From: Cupriavidus pinatubonensis
GTDB taxonomy: Bacteria; Pseudomonadota; Gammaproteobacteria; Burkholderiales; Burkholderiaceae
NCBI RefSeq assembly: GCF_019602855.1
Contig: NZ_CP080767.1
Location: 1,984,001-2,048,000, forward strand
Direction of reading: 5' to 3'
DNA length: 64,000 nt
Position 1 is the first letter of the stretch; the number at the start of each line of letters is the position of its first letter. The notes below the pieces were generated by a model that ran no database searches, was not told the origin of the DNA, and saw only the letters and a program-made list of their open reading frames with translations. Both the position numbers and the translations under genes were made by a program. Of this stretch, positions 35,230 through 43,540 are shown piece after piece.

Positions 35230-36354
35230 ATGAAACGTTTCGCCCGCACCACGACTCTGGCCGCCGCCCTGCTCGCCGCCAGCCTGATCACCGGTACTGC
35301 CCACGCTCAGCTTGCCCCGGCCGCTCCGTCATCGGGAACGCCCGCCGGGACCCAGGCGGAAGCCCGCAAGGCCAATATCGTCATCATCGGCACGGGCGGC
35401 ACCATTGCCGGCGCCGGCGCATCGGCGACCAACACGGCGGCCTACCAGTCCGCGGTGGTGCCGGTCGACAAGATCATTGCCTCGGTGCCAGAGATCTCGA
35501 AGGTCGCGAACGTCAAGGGCGAGCAGATTTTCCAGATCGGTTCGGAGAGCTTCAACAACGAGCGCCTGCTGAAACTGGGCAAGCGTGTTTCGGAACTGCT
35601 CAAGCAGCCCGACGTTGATGGCATTGTCATCACGCATGGCACCGACACCATCGAGGAAACGGCCTACTTCCTGAACCTGACGCTCAAGAGCGACAAGCCC
35701 GTAGTGGTGGTTGGCTCGATGCGTCCCGGTACGGCGCTCGGTGCCGATGGCGCGCTGAACCTGTATGACGCCGTGCTGGTTGCTTCCAATCCCGCGTCCC
35801 GCGGCAAGGGCACGCTGGCGGTGCTGAACGACGAAATCCACACCGGCCGCGATGTGACCAAGAGCAATACCTTCAAGACCGAAACCTTCCGCTCGCCGTT
35901 CGGCCCGCTCGGCTACGTCGTGGAAGGCCGCACACTGTTCTACCGGCTGCCGGCTCGCCCGCACACCACGCAGACCGAGTTCGACATCGACAAGATCGAC
36001 AAGCTTCCTGAAGTCGCGGTGGTCTATGCCTATGGCAACGTGAACCCCGGCAGCGTCGACGCTGCTGTGAAGAACGGCGCCAAGGCGATCATCTATGCCG
36101 CCACCGGCAACGGCAGCGTCGGCGACTACATGGTCGAGCCGTTGAAGGCGGCGCGCGCTAAGGGCGTGCAGATCGTGCGTGCCTCGCGCACCGGCAGCGG
36201 TGTGGTGATCCGCAACGCCGAGCAACCGGACGACAAGTACGACTGGATCGTCACCGACGACCAGCTTCCGCAGAAGGCGCGCATCCTGATGGCGCTGGCG
36301 CTGACCAAGACCAACGACAGCAAGCAGCTGCAGCAGGTCATGTGGAAGTACTGA
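35230..36354 (+). CDS. ansB: Type II (periplasmic) L-asparaginase
   Basis: 374 residues with a signal peptide (cleavage after TAHA) and a low-complexity linker, then the asparaginase core: first catalytic-Thr motif GTGGTIAGAGAS, second motif THGTDTIEETAYFL, and GSMRPGTALGADGALNLYDAV. It hydrolyses asparagine (often also glutamine) to aspartate and ammonia in the periplasm. GAGGAG precedes ATG 35230. It is monocistronic, ending in a strong intrinsic terminator. Confidence 0.93.
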   Translation: MKRFARTTTLAAALLAASLITGTAHAQLAPAAPSSGTPAGTQAEARKANIVIIGTGGTIAGAGASATNTAAYQSAVVPVDKIIASVPEISKVANVKGEQIFQIGSESFNNERLLKLGKRVSELLKQPDVDGIVITHGTDTIEETAYFLNLTLKSDKPVVVVGSMRPGTALGADGALNLYDAVLVASNPASRGKGTLAVLNDEIHTGRDVTKSNTFKTETFRSPFGPLGYVVEGRTLFYRLPARPHTTQTEFDIDKIDKLPEVAVVYAYGNVNPGSVDAAVKNGAKAIIYAATGNGSVGDYMVEPLKAARAKGVQIVRASRTGSGVVIRNAEQPDDKYDWIVTDDQLPQKARILMALALTKTNDSKQLQQVMWKY

Positions 36355-36393
36355 GCCTTCGGGGCTCTCCCTCTTTGTGCTGGTAGTAAGTTG

Positions 36394-36422
36394 AGCGCGC
36401 CGGATTCCGGCGCGCTTTTTTG
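36394..36422 (+). terminator. Rho-independent terminator of ansB
   Basis: AGCGCGCCGG-ATT-CCGGCGCGCT, a perfect 10-bp GC-rich stem with a 3-nt loop, followed by a run of T. It lies 40 nt after the asparaginase stop. Confidence 0.93.
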
Positions 36423-36479
36423 TTTGAGGCGGAACCTGTCGGTTAATTGCGTTAATCACACGCAAGTCGCCGCGCGTTA

Positions 36480-36534
36480 ATGACAAATTTGTCATCAGCC
36501 TGCCGGTCAATGGTTGGTATCCCCCTCCTAGACT
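36480..36534 (+). promoter_or_regulatory. CusR/CopR-type box and promoter of the second RDPFTDGA gene
   Basis: ATGACAAATTTGTCAT (36480-36495) is a perfect 16-bp palindrome matching the E. coli CusR box TGACAANNTTGTCA. A -10-like TAGACT follows at 36529-36534, placing the box centre near -53, typical of CopR/CusR activation. A related box with nearly the same spacing precedes the RND operon (38976-39031). Confidence 0.72.
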
Positions 36535-36585
36535 CGTTTCCACGGCAAGACAATCGCTTGCCGGGAAACTGTCAGGAGAAACACC

Positions 36586-36804
36586 ATGAAGCCATCCCAT
36601 CGATTCATCGTTGCCGCCGTGCTTGCCACGGCGCTGGGTTCCGCCGCGCAGTTCGCTTCGGCGGTATCCGATCCTTCCGCCACGGCGTTCGAATCGGGCA
36701 ACGCCGATCAAGTGCACCGTCAACGCGATCCTTTCACCGATGGCGCCAACAACAATGCGCGCGATCCTTACCTGGATGGCGCGCACCAATCGTCGGAAGG
36801 CTAA
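36586..36804 (+). CDS. Small secreted protein with RDPFTDGA motif
   Basis: 72 residues: signal peptide (cleavage near SAV after residue 26) and a mature part of about 45 residues containing RDPFTDGANN and RDPYLDGAHQ. AGGAG at 7 nt supports ATG 36586. The motif is shared with the secreted protein at 5084-5311, but this one lacks the Cys pair. A perfect CusR/CopR-type box lies upstream, and the gene is convergent with the CusS-like kinase gene, its stop 12 nt away. C. metallidurans has small metal-induced periplasmic proteins (CzcJ/CopQ/MmmQ group) that are a natural comparison; I cannot verify the match. Function unknown. Confidence 0.8.
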   Translation: MKPSHRFIVAAVLATALGSAAQFASAVSDPSATAFESGNADQVHRQRDPFTDGANNNARDPYLDGAHQSSEG

Positions 36805-36815
36805 AAAAAAGCAGC

Positions 36816-38219
36816 TCAGGGAGATGCCGGGCGTTCAGGAAAGACCAGTCGGAAGATGGTCATTTCGCCCGGCGTCGATTCGGCCTGCACGGAGCCATGG
36901 TGAAGTTCCATGATGGTCTTCACGATGGCCAGTCCGATGCCTGAAGACTCAAGCGAATTGGCGCGCGCCGGATCGCCGCGGAAAAAGCGGTCGAATAGCT
37001 TAGGCAGATGCTCGGCCGCAATCCCCGGCCCCGGATTGCTGACTTCGATTCTGGCCTCGCCCTCAAGCTGGCGAGCCGACAATCCGATCTGTGCCCCTGG
37101 CGGGGAATAACGCACTGCATTCGAGATCAGGTTGCCAATGGCTCGACGCAGCAGGAAAGCATCAGCAAAGACCATCCCGCGTGCGTCGACGGATATGGTT
37201 ATCTGCCTCGAATCCGCGAGCAACTCAAAGTAGTCGGCCTGCCGGTCCAGTTCCACGGCCAGGTCCAGGTCAGCATAGTTGAGAGCTACCCGTGCGTTGT
37301 CCGCTCGCGCCAGGAACAGCATGTTTTCGATCATGCGGGCCAGACGCTCATACTCCTCGATGTTCGACGCCAGCAACGCCTGGTATTCGTCTGCAGAGCG
37401 GTCGCTCGCGAGCGCCACCTGTGTTTGCCCGAGCAGGTTGCCAATCGGCGTTCGAAAGTCGTGTGCAAGATCGGCAGAGAACTGTGACAGCCGCTCGTAC
37501 CGTTCACGTAGCCGTTCGATCATGTGCTGGAGCGCCTGCGCCAGCTCGTTCAGCTCGGCTGGAAGCTCCGACGGATCGACAGGCAAGGCACCGCTTGAGA
37601 AAGTGACCGTCTTCGTCCCGGCTGCGATCCGCCTGAGTGGGGCCATACCGGCATGTAGTGCGGCATAGCCAAGCAAGCCGGCACCCAGCGCGCCCAGGCA
37701 TGCTGCGATCATGACTTTCCATCGATAGGTGCGCAGCAGCGCCAGGCGCGAGGCGGCAACCTGATAAAGCACCACCTGCGGCTGCCCAGATCCTGCCCCG
37801 GCCGGAGCCAGCATGAGTACACCGCGCACCGGGTAGCCATGGCTTGTGCTCCATGACTGAATCGCATTGCCGTCAATCGGCACGCCCGCTGCAAGGCTAG
37901 CCACCTCGGGAATGGTTCCCGCATCGGCGCCAGCCGCCAAAAGCACGGTCCCGTCAGGCGATCGCACCCGCAGGCCGTATTCGTCATTGCCGGATACCAC
38001 CCTGCCCAGTTCGCGCAATGGCTCCGCCGCGCTGCCGTCGCGTTCGGCCAGTTCGGCACGCGCGCGAGTCGCCTTGCGCAGCAGCTCCGCGTCATCGCGT
38101 TCGATAATCTGCGTGGCGAGCGCCTGGTACAGGTACATGCCGACGCCGGCAAAGGCACAGCCTGCGATCAGCGCAAATGACAGCGCGAGACGCGTGGTCA
38201 GTGAGCGTGCCTGTGTCAC
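36816..38219 (-). CDS. CusS/CopS-like heavy-metal-type sensor histidine kinase
   Basis: 467 residues: transmembrane helix at about 9-30, a periplasmic domain of about 130 residues, second helix at about 168-187, HAMP (MAPLRRIA), HisKA with phospho-acceptor H253 in ADLAHDFRTPIGNLLGQTQVAL, then HATPase (NLISNAVRYSPPG, GPGIAAEHLPKLFDRFFRGD, SSGIGLAIVKTIMELHHGS). The run EEYERLARMIENMLFLARAD is typical of the CusS/PcoS/CopS/CzcS group. It starts with GTG 38219 overlapping the regulator stop as GTGA. A much longer open frame exists in this phase but the coupled GTG start fits. Metal specificity is not readable. Confidence 0.88.
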   Translation of the reverse strand: MTQARSLTTRLALSFALIAGCAFAGVGMYLYQALATQIIERDDAELLRKATRARAELAERDGSAAEPLRELGRVVSGNDEYGLRVRSPDGTVLLAAGADAGTIPEVASLAAGVPIDGNAIQSWSTSHGYPVRGVLMLAPAGAGSGQPQVVLYQVAASRLALLRTYRWKVMIAACLGALGAGLLGYAALHAGMAPLRRIAAGTKTVTFSSGALPVDPSELPAELNELAQALQHMIERLRERYERLSQFSADLAHDFRTPIGNLLGQTQVALASDRSADEYQALLASNIEEYERLARMIENMLFLARADNARVALNYADLDLAVELDRQADYFELLADSRQITISVDARGMVFADAFLLRRAIGNLISNAVRYSPPGAQIGLSARQLEGEARIEVSNPGPGIAAEHLPKLFDRFFRGDPARANSLESSGIGLAIVKTIMELHHGSVQAESTPGEMTIFRLVFPERPASP

Positions 38220-38890
38220 GATGGCCGTATTTCGAGGACGTAGCCGATGCCGCGTACGCTGTGGATCAGCTTGGGCGCGAAGTGGTCGTCCATCTTTGCG
38301 CGCAGGCGGCGGATGGCCACGTCCACCACATTGGTATCGCTGTCGAAGTTCATGTCCCACACCTGGGAGGCAATGTGCGTGCGGCTGAGCACCTCCCCAT
38401 GCCGCCTGGCCAGGAAATGCAGCAGGGCGAATTCGCGCGGAGTCAGGTCGATGCGCTGGCCAGCCCGGGTGACGCGATGGCGGATCACGTCGATCTCCAG
38501 GTCGCCGATTTCGATACGGTCGGCCTCGCGCACCGGTCCGCGCCGCAGCAGCGTGCGTACCCGCGCGAGCAGTTCGACAAAGGCAAACGGTTTGGCAAGA
38601 TAGTCGTCGCCGCCGAGCTCCAGGCCGCGGACACGGTCTTCCACTTCGTCCCTGGCCGTCAGGAACAGGACCGGCGTGTCCTTGCGCTCGCGCAGCTGCC
38701 TGAGCACGTCCCACCCGCTCATGCCCGGCAGCATGACATCCAGGATGATCAGGTCGTATTCGTGTTCCGTGGCCTGGTGCAGGCCATCTCCGCCCGTCAC
38801 CGCGACATCGACCACAAAGGATGACTCGGTCAGGCCTTTGCGCAGGTATTCGCCCGTCTTGGGCTCGTCTTCCACAACAAGAATCTTCAT
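38216..38890 (-). CDS. OmpR-family response regulator (CusR/CopR-like)
   Basis: 224 residues: receiver with D51 (LIILDVMLPGMSGWDVL) and conserved Lys in LAKPFAF, winged-helix DNA-binding domain (IDLTPREFALLHFLARRHGEVLSRTHIASQVWDMNFDSDTNVVDVAIRRLRAKMD, VRGIGYVL). Sequence is close to the CusR/CopR/IrlR group. Coupled to the kinase gene and divergent from an RND efflux operon. Boxes of the CusR type lie in the divergent region and before the RDPFTDGA gene, so these are likely targets. Confidence 0.9.
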   Translation of the reverse strand: MKILVVEDEPKTGEYLRKGLTESSFVVDVAVTGGDGLHQATEHEYDLIILDVMLPGMSGWDVLRQLRERKDTPVLFLTARDEVEDRVRGLELGGDDYLAKPFAFVELLARVRTLLRRGPVREADRIEIGDLEIDVIRHRVTRAGQRIDLTPREFALLHFLARRHGEVLSRTHIASQVWDMNFDSDTNVVDVAIRRLRAKMDDHFAPKLIHSVRGIGYVLEIRPS

Positions 38891-38975
38891 GGTCTTTCCG
38901 TTCCAGGCCCCGTGCGCTTACCGCGCATGCCTGCTTTCTGCAATCCGATGATAGCGGCGCTGCTTGCCGCTCAGG

Positions 38976-39031
38976 ATGACAAGACTGTAATCGTTCTGTT
39001 GGCGTCCGGCGCACCCCTGCCTTCCTAGAAT
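38976..39031 (+). promoter_or_regulatory. CusR/CopR-type box and promoter of the RND operon
   Basis: ATGACAAGACTGTAAT (38976-38991) matches the cop/cus box with an imperfect right arm. TAGAAT at 39026-39031 is the -10; the distance from box centre is 42.5 bp versus 41.5 bp at the RDPFTDGA gene. The region is shared with the divergent two-component genes, so autoregulation is possible. Confidence 0.6.
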
Positions 39032-39089
39032 CCGGTCGACATGCCAGGCCGTCGCATTCGGCTGGCCAGGCAGCCTTCTGGGGGATGAA

Positions 39090-42000
39090 ATGTGGATTGT
39101 CAGGCTCGCCCTGAGCCGGCCTTATACCTTTGTAGTGCTGGCCATTTGCCTGCTGCTGGCCGGCCCGCTGGTGATTCTGCGCACGCCTACCGACATTTTT
39201 CCGTCGATCGATATCCCGGTGGTCAGCGTGGTATGGACCTACAACGGCCTCTCCGCCGAAGACATGGCGCAGCGGATGGTGACGGTATATGAGCGCTCGC
39301 TGACCAACAGCGTCGACGACATTGAACATATCGAATCGCAGACGCTGCCCGGTGTGGCGGTCATCAAGGTCTTCTTCCATCCCGGCGCCGATATCAATCG
39401 CGCGATTGCCCAGGCCTCGTCGGGCGCACAGTCGATGCTCAAGAGCTTGCCGCCGGGCACCACACCGCCGCTGATCCTGAGCTACAGCGCCTCGACGGTG
39501 CCCATCCTGCGGCTCGCGCTGGGCAGCGACAGCCTGCCAGAGCAGGACCTTTACGATCTCGGCAACAGCTTTATCCGCACGCAGCTCGCTACCGTGCAGG
39601 GCGCATCGATCCCCTTGCCTTACGGCGGCAAGGTCAGGCAGGTGATGGTGGATCTCGACACGCGTGCGCTGCAGGCGCGCGGCCTGTCGCCGCTGGACGT
39701 GGTCAACGCTATCAATGCCCAGAACCTGATCTTGCCGGGCGGCACGGCCAAGATCGGCGCGCTCGAGTACCGCGTCGACCTGAACGGCAGCACGCAGACC
39801 GTCGCGGCGCTGAACGACCTGCCGGTCCGAAGCGACCGCGATGGCACCATCTACGTGCGGGACGTGGCCCATGTGCGCGATGGCTATGCGCCGCAGACCA
39901 ATCTGGTGCGCCGCGACGGCAAGCGTGCCGCGCTGCTGGAGATCGAGAAAAGCGGCAACGCCTCGACCTTGTCGATCATTGCCCAGATCAAGGCCTTGCT
40001 GCCGAAGGTCACTGCAGGGCTGCCGAAATCACTGCAGGTGCAGCCGATCTCCGACCAGTCCGTGTTCGTGCAATCGGCCATTGACGGAGTCCTGCACGAG
40101 GCGCTCATTGCCGCCTGCCTGACAGCCCTGATGATCCTGCTGTTCCTGGGCAGCTGGCGCTCCACGCTGATCATTGCGGTCACGATTCCGCTGTCGGTGC
40201 TGGCGGCCCTGATCGCGCTGTCGGCGCTGGGCCAGACGCTGAACATCATGACGCTCGGCGGGCTGGCGCTCGCCGTGGGCGTGCTGGTGGACGACGCCAC
40301 CGTGGCGATCGAGAACGTGACGCACCATCGCGAAATGGGCAAGCCCCTGGAACAGGCGATCCTGGACGGATCGGCGCAGATCGCGCTGCCTACGCTGGTC
40401 TCCACGCTGTGCATCTGCATCGTGTTCCTGCCGATGTTCATGCTGAGCGGCGTGGCGCGCTACCTGTTCGTGCCGATGGCCGAAGCCGTGGTGTTCGCGA
40501 TGATGGCCTCCTACTTCCTGTCGCGCACGCTGATTCCGACGCTTGCCCACTACCTGTTGCGCAGCGAAGCCACCAAAGGGAACGGCGCCGCCACCGCTGG
40601 CCGCGTGCGGCGGTTCTTTGCAGGCCTGCACCACCGCTTCGACCTGGCATTCGAGGCGTTGCGCGCGCGTTACAGCCGTCTGCTCGGCACCGCGCTCGCT
40701 CACCCGAGGCGTGCCGTGCTCGTGTTCGCGCTGGGTTGCGCCGGCTCCATGGCCCTGGTGCCTTTTCTTGGCCAGGACTTCTTCCCCAGCGTGGACAGCG
40801 GCGAAATCCGCCTGCACATGCGTGCGCGGACCGGCACGCGCATCGAGGAAACCGCACGCATTGCCGATGAGGTGGAGACGGCCATCCGTAACGAGGTCGG
40901 CCCGGCACGCGTGTCCGGCATCGTCGACAACATCGGCCTGCCGGTCAGCGGCATCAACCTGACCTACGATTCCGCGCTGCCGATCGGCACCGCCGATGCG
41001 GAGATCCTGGTGTCGCTGAAGCCCGGCAGCGGTGGCACGGCGGATGTGGTCGACAGGCTCGGCGCCCTGCTTCCGAAGGCGTTTCCCGGCGTGAGCTTCT
41101 CGTTCCTGCCGTCGGACATGGTCAGCCAGATCCTGAACTTCGGACTGCCCGCGCCGATCGACGTGCAGATCGTCGGCAATGACCTGAACGGCAACCGCGT
41201 GGTCGCGCAGCGGCTGTTCGGGAAGCTCGCGGCGGTGCCTGGCCTGTCGGACCTGCATATCCAGCAGCCGGCCGACCAGCCGGCACTCACGGTGAATGTA
41301 GACCGCACGCGCGCACTGCAAGCGGGGCTGTCGCAACGGGAAGTCGCGCAGAACCTGCTGATCTCGCTTTCCGGCAGCAGCCAGACCTCGCCGAACTTCT
41401 GGCTCAATCCGAAGAACGGGGTGAGCTATCCGTTGACGGTGTCGGTGCCCCAATATGCGATGGGGTCGCTGCAGACGCTGTCGAATATCCCGCTCGGGCT
41501 CGGCGCCGCCACGGCAAGGCTTGGCGGTGCCGGCGAACTGGGACTCTTCAGCAGCGTGACCCGCACCAGCCAGCAAGGCGTGGTGTCGCACTACAACGTG
41601 CAGCCCGTGCTGGATATCTTCGGGGCTGTGCGGGGCCGGGACCTGGGCGCCGTGGCGGCCGACATCGACCGCATTGTCGCCAGCGTGCGCAAGGACCTGC
41701 CGCCCGGATCCGACCTGGTGGTGCGCGGGCAGGTCCAGACCATGCGGACCTCGTTTTCCGGACTGGTAGGAGGCCTTGCCGCGGCCATCGTGCTGGTCTA
41801 CCTGCTGATGGTGGTCAACTTCCAGTCCTGGCTCGACCCGCTGGCGATTCTGGGCGGATTGCCGGCCGCGCTGTCCGGCATCGCATGGATGCTGTTTGTC
41901 ACGCGCACCACGGTCAGCGTGCCTGCCCTCACCGGCGCCATCATGTGCGTGGGCATCGCCACGGCAAACAGCATCCTGGTGGTCAGCCGGGCGCGCGAAC

Positions 42001-42308
42001 TGCTTGCCCAGGGGAAAACACCATTCCGGGCGGCGTTCGATGCCGGCGCCGGCCGCTTCCGCCCGGTGGTCATGACCGCGCTGGCCATGCTGTTCGGCAT
42101 GGTGCCGATGGCACTTGGCGCCGGCGGCGCGGGGGCCCAGAACGCGCCGCTCGGGCGCGCCGTGATCGGCGGCCTGGCTTGCGGCACGGTCGCCACGCTG
42201 GTGCTGGTCCCGGTCTTCTTCGCGATGCTCCACACCTGGCTCGGCACGCGGTCCGCTGCAACGCCCGCGCATTCGGCACTTGGCTCTGATGAAAAAGGTC
42301 TGGTATGA
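39090..42308 (+). CDS. RND efflux permease (HAE type)
   Basis: 1072 residues, about 12 transmembrane helices with two large periplasmic loops. Helix-4 sequence GGLALAVGVLVDDATVAIENV carries the paired Asp of hydrophobe/amphiphile-type proton relay, not the metal-efflux (CusA/CzcA) pattern, although the nearby two-component system is of the metal type. Start ATG 39090 follows GGGGGA. The stop overlaps the adaptor start as ATGA. With the next two genes it forms a complete tripartite pump, but the order permease-adaptor-outer-membrane factor is less common than adaptor first. Confidence 0.92.
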   Translation: MWIVRLALSRPYTFVVLAICLLLAGPLVILRTPTDIFPSIDIPVVSVVWTYNGLSAEDMAQRMVTVYERSLTNSVDDIEHIESQTLPGVAVIKVFFHPGADINRAIAQASSGAQSMLKSLPPGTTPPLILSYSASTVPILRLALGSDSLPEQDLYDLGNSFIRTQLATVQGASIPLPYGGKVRQVMVDLDTRALQARGLSPLDVVNAINAQNLILPGGTAKIGALEYRVDLNGSTQTVAALNDLPVRSDRDGTIYVRDVAHVRDGYAPQTNLVRRDGKRAALLEIEKSGNASTLSIIAQIKALLPKVTAGLPKSLQVQPISDQSVFVQSAIDGVLHEALIAACLTALMILLFLGSWRSTLIIAVTIPLSVLAALIALSALGQTLNIMTLGGLALAVGVLVDDATVAIENVTHHREMGKPLEQAILDGSAQIALPTLVSTLCICIVFLPMFMLSGVARYLFVPMAEAVVFAMMASYFLSRTLIPTLAHYLLRSEATKGNGAATAGRVRRFFAGLHHRFDLAFEALRARYSRLLGTALAHPRRAVLVFALGCAGSMALVPFLGQDFFPSVDSGEIRLHMRARTGTRIEETARIADEVETAIRNEVGPARVSGIVDNIGLPVSGINLTYDSALPIGTADAEILVSLKPGSGGTADVVDRLGALLPKAFPGVSFSFLPSDMVSQILNFGLPAPIDVQIVGNDLNGNRVVAQRLFGKLAAVPGLSDLHIQQPADQPALTVNVDRTRALQAGLSQREVAQNLLISLSGSSQTSPNFWLNPKNGVSYPLTVSVPQYAMGSLQTLSNIPLGLGAATARLGGAGELGLFSSVTRTSQQGVVSHYNVQPVLDIFGAVRGRDLGAVAADIDRIVASVRKDLPPGSDLVVRGQVQTMRTSFSGLVGGLAAAIVLVYLLMVVNFQSWLDPLAILGGLPAALSGIAWMLFVTRTTVSVPALTGAIMCVGIATANSILVVSRARELLAQGKTPFRAAFDAGAGRFRPVVMTALAMLFGMVPMALGAGGAGAQNAPLGRAVIGGLACGTVATLVLVPVFFAMLHTWLGTRSAATPAHSALGSDEKGLV

Positions 42309-43522
42309 CACTGCCCACACTGCGGGAAACCGCTGACAATGCACCGCCTGAAACTGCCTGCCCGCCACCTGCCGAGCGCGGGAGGGGGCGCCTCATTCTG
42401 GCTGCCGCGGCCGTCCTCGCCTGTGCGCTGGCCGCCGGGATCGTCCCCAGGCTGCACGCGCACGCTGCACTGGCCCAGCGCACCGCGCAGGCGATGGTGC
42501 CGGCCGTCAGGATCGTGCGCCCCGGGCATGCGGCGGCGATGCGCGAAATCGTCCTGCCCGGAGATGTGCGGGCCTATCAGGATGCAGCGGTCTATGCGCG
42601 CGTCAACGGCTATTTGCGACGCTGGTATGCGGACCTCGGTACGCCGGTGAAGAAGGGCCAGTTGCTGGCCGAGATCGACGCGCCGGAAGTGGCTGACCAG
42701 TTGCGCCAGGCACGCGCCGACGAAGCGACCGCCGCCGCCAACTACGCGCTGGCGCGGAGCACTGCGGACCGCTGGAAGGACCTGCAGGCGTCCAACTCCG
42801 TCGCGCAGCAAGAGACCGACCAGAAGATCGCCGACATGCAGGCCAAGGCTGCCGTACTGGCATCGGCGCGCTCGAATACGTCGCGCCTCGCGCAACTTGC
42901 GTCCTACACGGAGATTCGCGCGCCATTCGACGGGGTGATTACCGCCAGGAATGTCGATACCGGTGCCTTGGTCGATGCCGGCAGCGCCCCCGGCCAGGGC
43001 CGTGAACTGTTCCACATCTCGGCGGGCGGCACGCTGCGGGTCTACATACAGCTTCCCCAGGACGCCAGTGCGATGGTGGGCCCGGACATGCAGGCATGGC
43101 TGACGCTGCCGCAATCGCCAGGCGAGCGGTTTGCCGCCACGGTGACGCGCAATGCCGGTGCCTTCGATGCCGCCACGCGCAGCCTGCGGGTCGAACTCGA
43201 GGTCGACAGCCACGGCGGCCGCATCCTGCCGGGCGCCTATGCGGAGGTGCACCTGAGCACGAATGCGGACACTGCTGGCTTCGACCTGCCGGCCAGCACG
43301 CTGGCGTTCCGCCCCGCAGGTCCGAGCGTCGCCGTGGTCGGCAAGGATGGGCGCGTGGAACTTCGCAACATCACGCTTGGCCGTGACTTCGGTACCCACG
43401 TGGAAGTGCTGGGCGGGCTGCAAGGCACGGAGCAGGTCATCGTCAACCCGGGTGACGGCCTGATGGCTGGCACCCCGGTACGTGTCGTTGCCGACCAGGC
43501 CGGTGCGGCCCGGTCGTCCTGA
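42305..43522 (+). CDS. RND efflux periplasmic adaptor (membrane fusion protein)
   Basis: 405 residues: N-terminal membrane anchor (about 29-47), then MFP architecture: lipoyl half-motif GDVRAYQDAAVYARVNGYLRRWYADLGTPVKKGQLLAEIDAPEV, a helical hairpin (QLRQARADEATAAANYALARSTADRWKDL and onward), second lipoyl half YTEIRAPFDGVITARNVDTGALV, and beta-barrel plus membrane-proximal domains. It links permease and outer-membrane channel. Overlaps the permease gene by 4 nt. Confidence 0.92.
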   Translation: MTLPTLRETADNAPPETACPPPAERGRGRLILAAAAVLACALAAGIVPRLHAHAALAQRTAQAMVPAVRIVRPGHAAAMREIVLPGDVRAYQDAAVYARVNGYLRRWYADLGTPVKKGQLLAEIDAPEVADQLRQARADEATAAANYALARSTADRWKDLQASNSVAQQETDQKIADMQAKAAVLASARSNTSRLAQLASYTEIRAPFDGVITARNVDTGALVDAGSAPGQGRELFHISAGGTLRVYIQLPQDASAMVGPDMQAWLTLPQSPGERFAATVTRNAGAFDAATRSLRVELEVDSHGGRILPGAYAEVHLSTNADTAGFDLPASTLAFRPAGPSVAVVGKDGRVELRNITLGRDFGTHVEVLGGLQGTEQVIVNPGDGLMAGTPVRVVADQAGAARSS

Positions 43523-43540
43523 TCGCTTTGCCATCCCATC

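Noticed and set aside
36816..39872. A 1018-codon open frame on the minus strand running through the kinase, regulator and start of the pump gene.
   Set aside because: It is the kinase frame extended through GC-rich DNA. The kinase GTG at 38219 overlaps the regulator stop as GTGA, and the extension lies antisense or out of frame to genes with strong domain matches.
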